Origin: Gemmatimonadales bacterium
GTDB lineage: Bacteria; Gemmatimonadota; Gemmatimonadetes; Palauibacterales; Palauibacteraceae
Length of the DNA: 42,276 nucleotides
Reading direction: 5' to 3'
Assembly: GCA_009838765.1 (NCBI GenBank)
Contig: VXQX01000034.1
Location: forward strand, 11,137 to 53,412
Part shown: piece after piece, positions 40,311 through 42,276 of the stretch
Layout: each line of letters begins with the position of its first letter
Position numbering within the stretch: position 1 is the stretch's first letter
Notes under the pieces: model-generated
What the model was told of the DNA's origin: nothing
Databases searched by the model: none
The model's input: only the letters and a program-made list of their open reading frames with translations
Translations under genes and position numbers: made by a program

Positions 40311-42276
40311 CCCGGCCCGGCGGACTCGCCGACCAGGAGGCCCGCGACGCGATCCGGCACGATCTCGACGACACGCTCTTCGTCGAGGCGGCGGCGGGGA
40401 CGGGGAAGACGACGGCGCTCACGGACCGGATCGTCGAGGTGCTGAGACGCGGTCTCGGCACGCTGGAGGACATCGTCGCCGTCACCTTCACCGAGAAGGC
40501 GGCCGGCGAAATGAAGCTCCGGCTGCGGGCGGCGATCGAGGAGGCCCGGCAGGACGAGGAAGACGGGGGCGCCCGTGACCGTCTCTCTCGCGCGCTGGGC
40601 CACCTGGAACTCGCGCACATCGGCACGATCCACGGCTTCTGCGCCGACCTGTTGCGCGAGCGGCCGATCGAGGCCGGCGTCGATCCGGCGTTCCGGGTCG
40701 CCGCGGAGGACGAAGCCGGACGTCTCCTCGATGGCGCCTTCGAGGGCTGGTTCGAGGGGGCGTTGGCGGACCCCGGTCCCGGCGTGAGGCGCGCGTTGCG
40801 CCGTCACTATCGACGGAATTCGGGCGGTCCGCGCGCGGCACTGCGGGCGGCAGCCGGCAGTCTCGTGGACCAGCGCGACTTCGACGCCCCGTGGTCCAGG
40901 CCCGAGTGGGACCGGGAGGCCGAACTCGACCGCGCGCTCGACCTTCTGCGGGAACTCGCCGCCTTCGCCCCGCTGGCCTCCCGTCCGGACGACTTTCTCA
41001 CGAAGAACCTGCGCCACATCGAACGCGGCGTACGCGAGATCGAACGGCGGGAGCGGACCCGCGGGCGCGATCATGACTACCTGGAGGCCTGGTTGCGGTC
41101 CTTCGTGGGCGCGCGCTGGCGCGGCTGGTTCTGGCGCGGGTTCCGCTCGCGGGATTTCGGCGGCGGACTCGCGAAGGCCGATGTCCTCGCGCGCCGCGAC
41201 GCGGTCCGCCGGGAGGTCGAGGAGATCCTGCAGACGGCGGACGCGGACCTGGCGGCGCACCTCCGGGACGAACTCTGGCCCGTGACGGAGCGGTACGAGA
41301 GGGCCAAACGGCGCGATGGTTGCCTCGATTTCGTGGACCTCCTGCTCCGGGCGCGGGACCTTCTGCGTGAAGGGGCGGAGATCAGGGCGCACTACCGGCA
41401 GCGCTTCACGCGTTTCTTCGTCGACGAATTCCAGGACACCGATCCGCTGCAGGTCGAGATCCTCCTGCTCCTGTGCGGCGGGGACCCGGAGGAGACGCGA
41501 CCGGAGCGCATCGTGCCCGCGAGCGGCAAGCTCTTCGTCGTCGGCGACCCGAAGCAGTCGATCTACCGCTTCCGCCGTGCGGACGTGATGCTGTACGAGA
41601 GGACCAAGCGTCGCCTGGAGGACGCGAATGCCCGCGTGCTGCACCTGTCCACGAGCTTCCGGTCGCAGCCGCGCCTGCAGGCCGCGGTGAACGGGGCGTT
41701 CGAGGCCCGCATGACGGCGAGCGAGGACGGCAGCCAGGCCGCCTACGTGCCGCTCGCGCCCTTCCGCGCGGACACCGGGAGCCAGCCCGCGGTCATCGCC
41801 CTGCCGGTCCCGAAGCCATACGGACGCTTCGGAAAAGTCCGGGGGATCGAGATCGAGGAATCCCTCCCCGCCGCGGTTGGAGAGATGGTGCGCTGGCTGG
41901 TGCGCGAGTCGGGATGGGTCGTGACGGAACGGGAGTGCCCTGAGGATCCGGTCCCGGTCGAGGCCCGCCACATCTGTCTCCTCTTCCGCCGCTTTCAGAA
42001 GTGGGGAGAGGATGTGACGCGCCCCTACGTGCGTGCGCTCGAGGCCCGCGCCATCCCCCACGTGCTGGTCGGTGGCCGCTCGTACCACGATCGCGAGGAG
42101 GTGCTTGCCGTCCGGAATGCGCTCACGGCCATCGAGTGGCCCGACGACCGGCTCGCGGTCTACGCCGCCCTCCGGGGTCCGCTCTTCTCGCTCGGCGACC
42201 GCGCCCTGTTCGAGTTCGGCGTCGACGTGGGTCCGCTGCATCCGCTAGCCGGGTGGGGGTCGGACGGGGGGCGGAT
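40307..42276 (+). CDS. addA: AddA-like UvrD-family helicase/nuclease subunit, 3' end cut by window
   Basis: The frame opens with GTG at 40307, overlapping the addB stop as GTGA, and stays open for 656 codons to the window end. Superfamily 1 helicase motifs are clear: Walker A AAAGTGKTT at 28-36 (K34), motif Ia VTFTEKAAGEMK at about 59-70, HIGTIHGFCADLLRE, the Walker B box DEFQD at 373-377, and motif III VVGDPKQSIYRFRRADV near 411-427, followed by STSFRSQPRLQAAVN. These match the AddA/RecB group, which unwinds DNA from double-strand ends for RecA-dependent repair. The C-terminal helicase motifs and the nuclease domain lie beyond the window. The missing 3' half means nuclease activity cannot be judged. 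Confidence 0.92.
   Translation, partial: MTRPGGLADQEARDAIRHDLDDTLFVEAAAGTGKTTALTDRIVEVLRRGLGTLEDIVAVTFTEKAAGEMKLRLRAAIEEARQDEEDGGARDRLSRALGHLELAHIGTIHGFCADLLRERPIEAGVDPAFRVAAEDEAGRLLDGAFEGWFEGALADPGPGVRRALRRHYRRNSGGPRAALRAAAGSLVDQRDFDAPWSRPEWDREAELDRALDLLRELAAFAPLASRPDDFLTKNLRHIERGVREIERRERTRGRDHDYLEAWLRSFVGARWRGWFWRGFRSRDFGGGLAKADVLARRDAVRREVEEILQTADADLAAHLRDELWPVTERYERAKRRDGCLDFVDLLLRARDLLREGAEIRAHYRQRFTRFFVDEFQDTDPLQVEILLLLCGGDPEETRPERIVPASGKLFVVGDPKQSIYRFRRADVMLYERTKRRLEDANARVLHLSTSFRSQPRLQAAVNGAFEARMTASEDGSQAAYVPLAPFRADTGSQPAVIALPVPKPYGRFGKVRGIEIEESLPAAVGEMVRWLVRESGWVVTERECPEDPVPVEARHICLLFRRFQKWGEDVTRPYVRALEARAIPHVLVGGRSYHDREEVLAVRNALTAIEWPDDRLAVYAALRGPLFSLGDRALFEFGVDVGPLHPLAGWGSDGGR

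Overview
The window is GC-rich chromosomal DNA, roughly two thirds or more G+C by eye. It holds about 30 tightly packed protein genes on both strands. I see no rRNA, tRNA, CRISPR array, transposase or phage gene. Several traits fit a Gram-negative, non-enteric bacterium, and Gemmatimonadota is my best guess. These traits are a VPS10/sortilin-type exported repeat protein, an ECF sigma/anti-sigma pair with DUF4097 proteins, many exported lipoprotein or Tat-type hydrolases, a BamA-like barrel, and AddAB recombination genes. The phylum is an inference, since no marker gene such as 16S is present.

Layout. 1-705: an Uma2-family nuclease-fold gene (minus) behind 96 unassigned bases at the window edge. 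831-5804: an exported beta-propeller protein and a Tat/lipoprotein amidase (plus). 5842-9838: a five-gene minus-strand unit, in transcription order DMT transporter, ECF sigma factor, anti-sigma factor, DUF4097 protein, DUF4097 protein. Three of its four junctions overlap or nearly touch; the last holds an 18-bp tandem repeat. 9951-12673: an exported cyclase-family hydrolase and gamma-glutamyltransferase (plus). 12680-13992: a PadR repressor overlapping a membrane protein gene (minus), with an AT-rich operator-like island upstream. 14235-16169: an SPFH/prohibitin-like protein and a double-PDZ protein (plus).

16141-18001: a radical SAM protein and a small outer-membrane barrel (minus). 18190-19965: an exported amidohydrolase (plus). 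20002-26766 (minus): in transcription order a DUF3810-like membrane metallopeptidase, a cation:proton antiporter, a PLP aminotransferase and a DUF4153 membrane protein, joined by 4-nt overlaps. A 70-nt hairpin and a hypothetical protein follow. 26922-27446: a barrel protein (plus) behind a possible leader peptide. 27443-30816 (minus): pteridine-reductase-like SDR, folB, folK and a BamA-like barrel protein. 31016-32029: a quinone oxidoreductase-like enzyme. 32040-37020 (minus): two tandemly duplicated beta-lactamase-fold serine hydrolases and a Tat-exported amidohydrolase. 37158-end: addB and the start of addA (plus), the latter cut by the window edge.

Functionally there is one clear biosynthetic cluster (pterin/folate), one DNA-repair pair (AddAB), one cell-envelope regulatory module (ECF sigma, anti-sigma, DUF4097) and a large periplasmic hydrolase repertoire that suggests scavenging of peptides, amides and related compounds. 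The least explained parts are the sigma/DUF4097 module with its inter-gene repeat, the altered catalytic or metal-binding residues in the SDR and the anti-sigma factor, and the 70-nt hairpin. No gap between genes exceeds 300 bases; the largest (13993-14234, about 240 bases) is described below.
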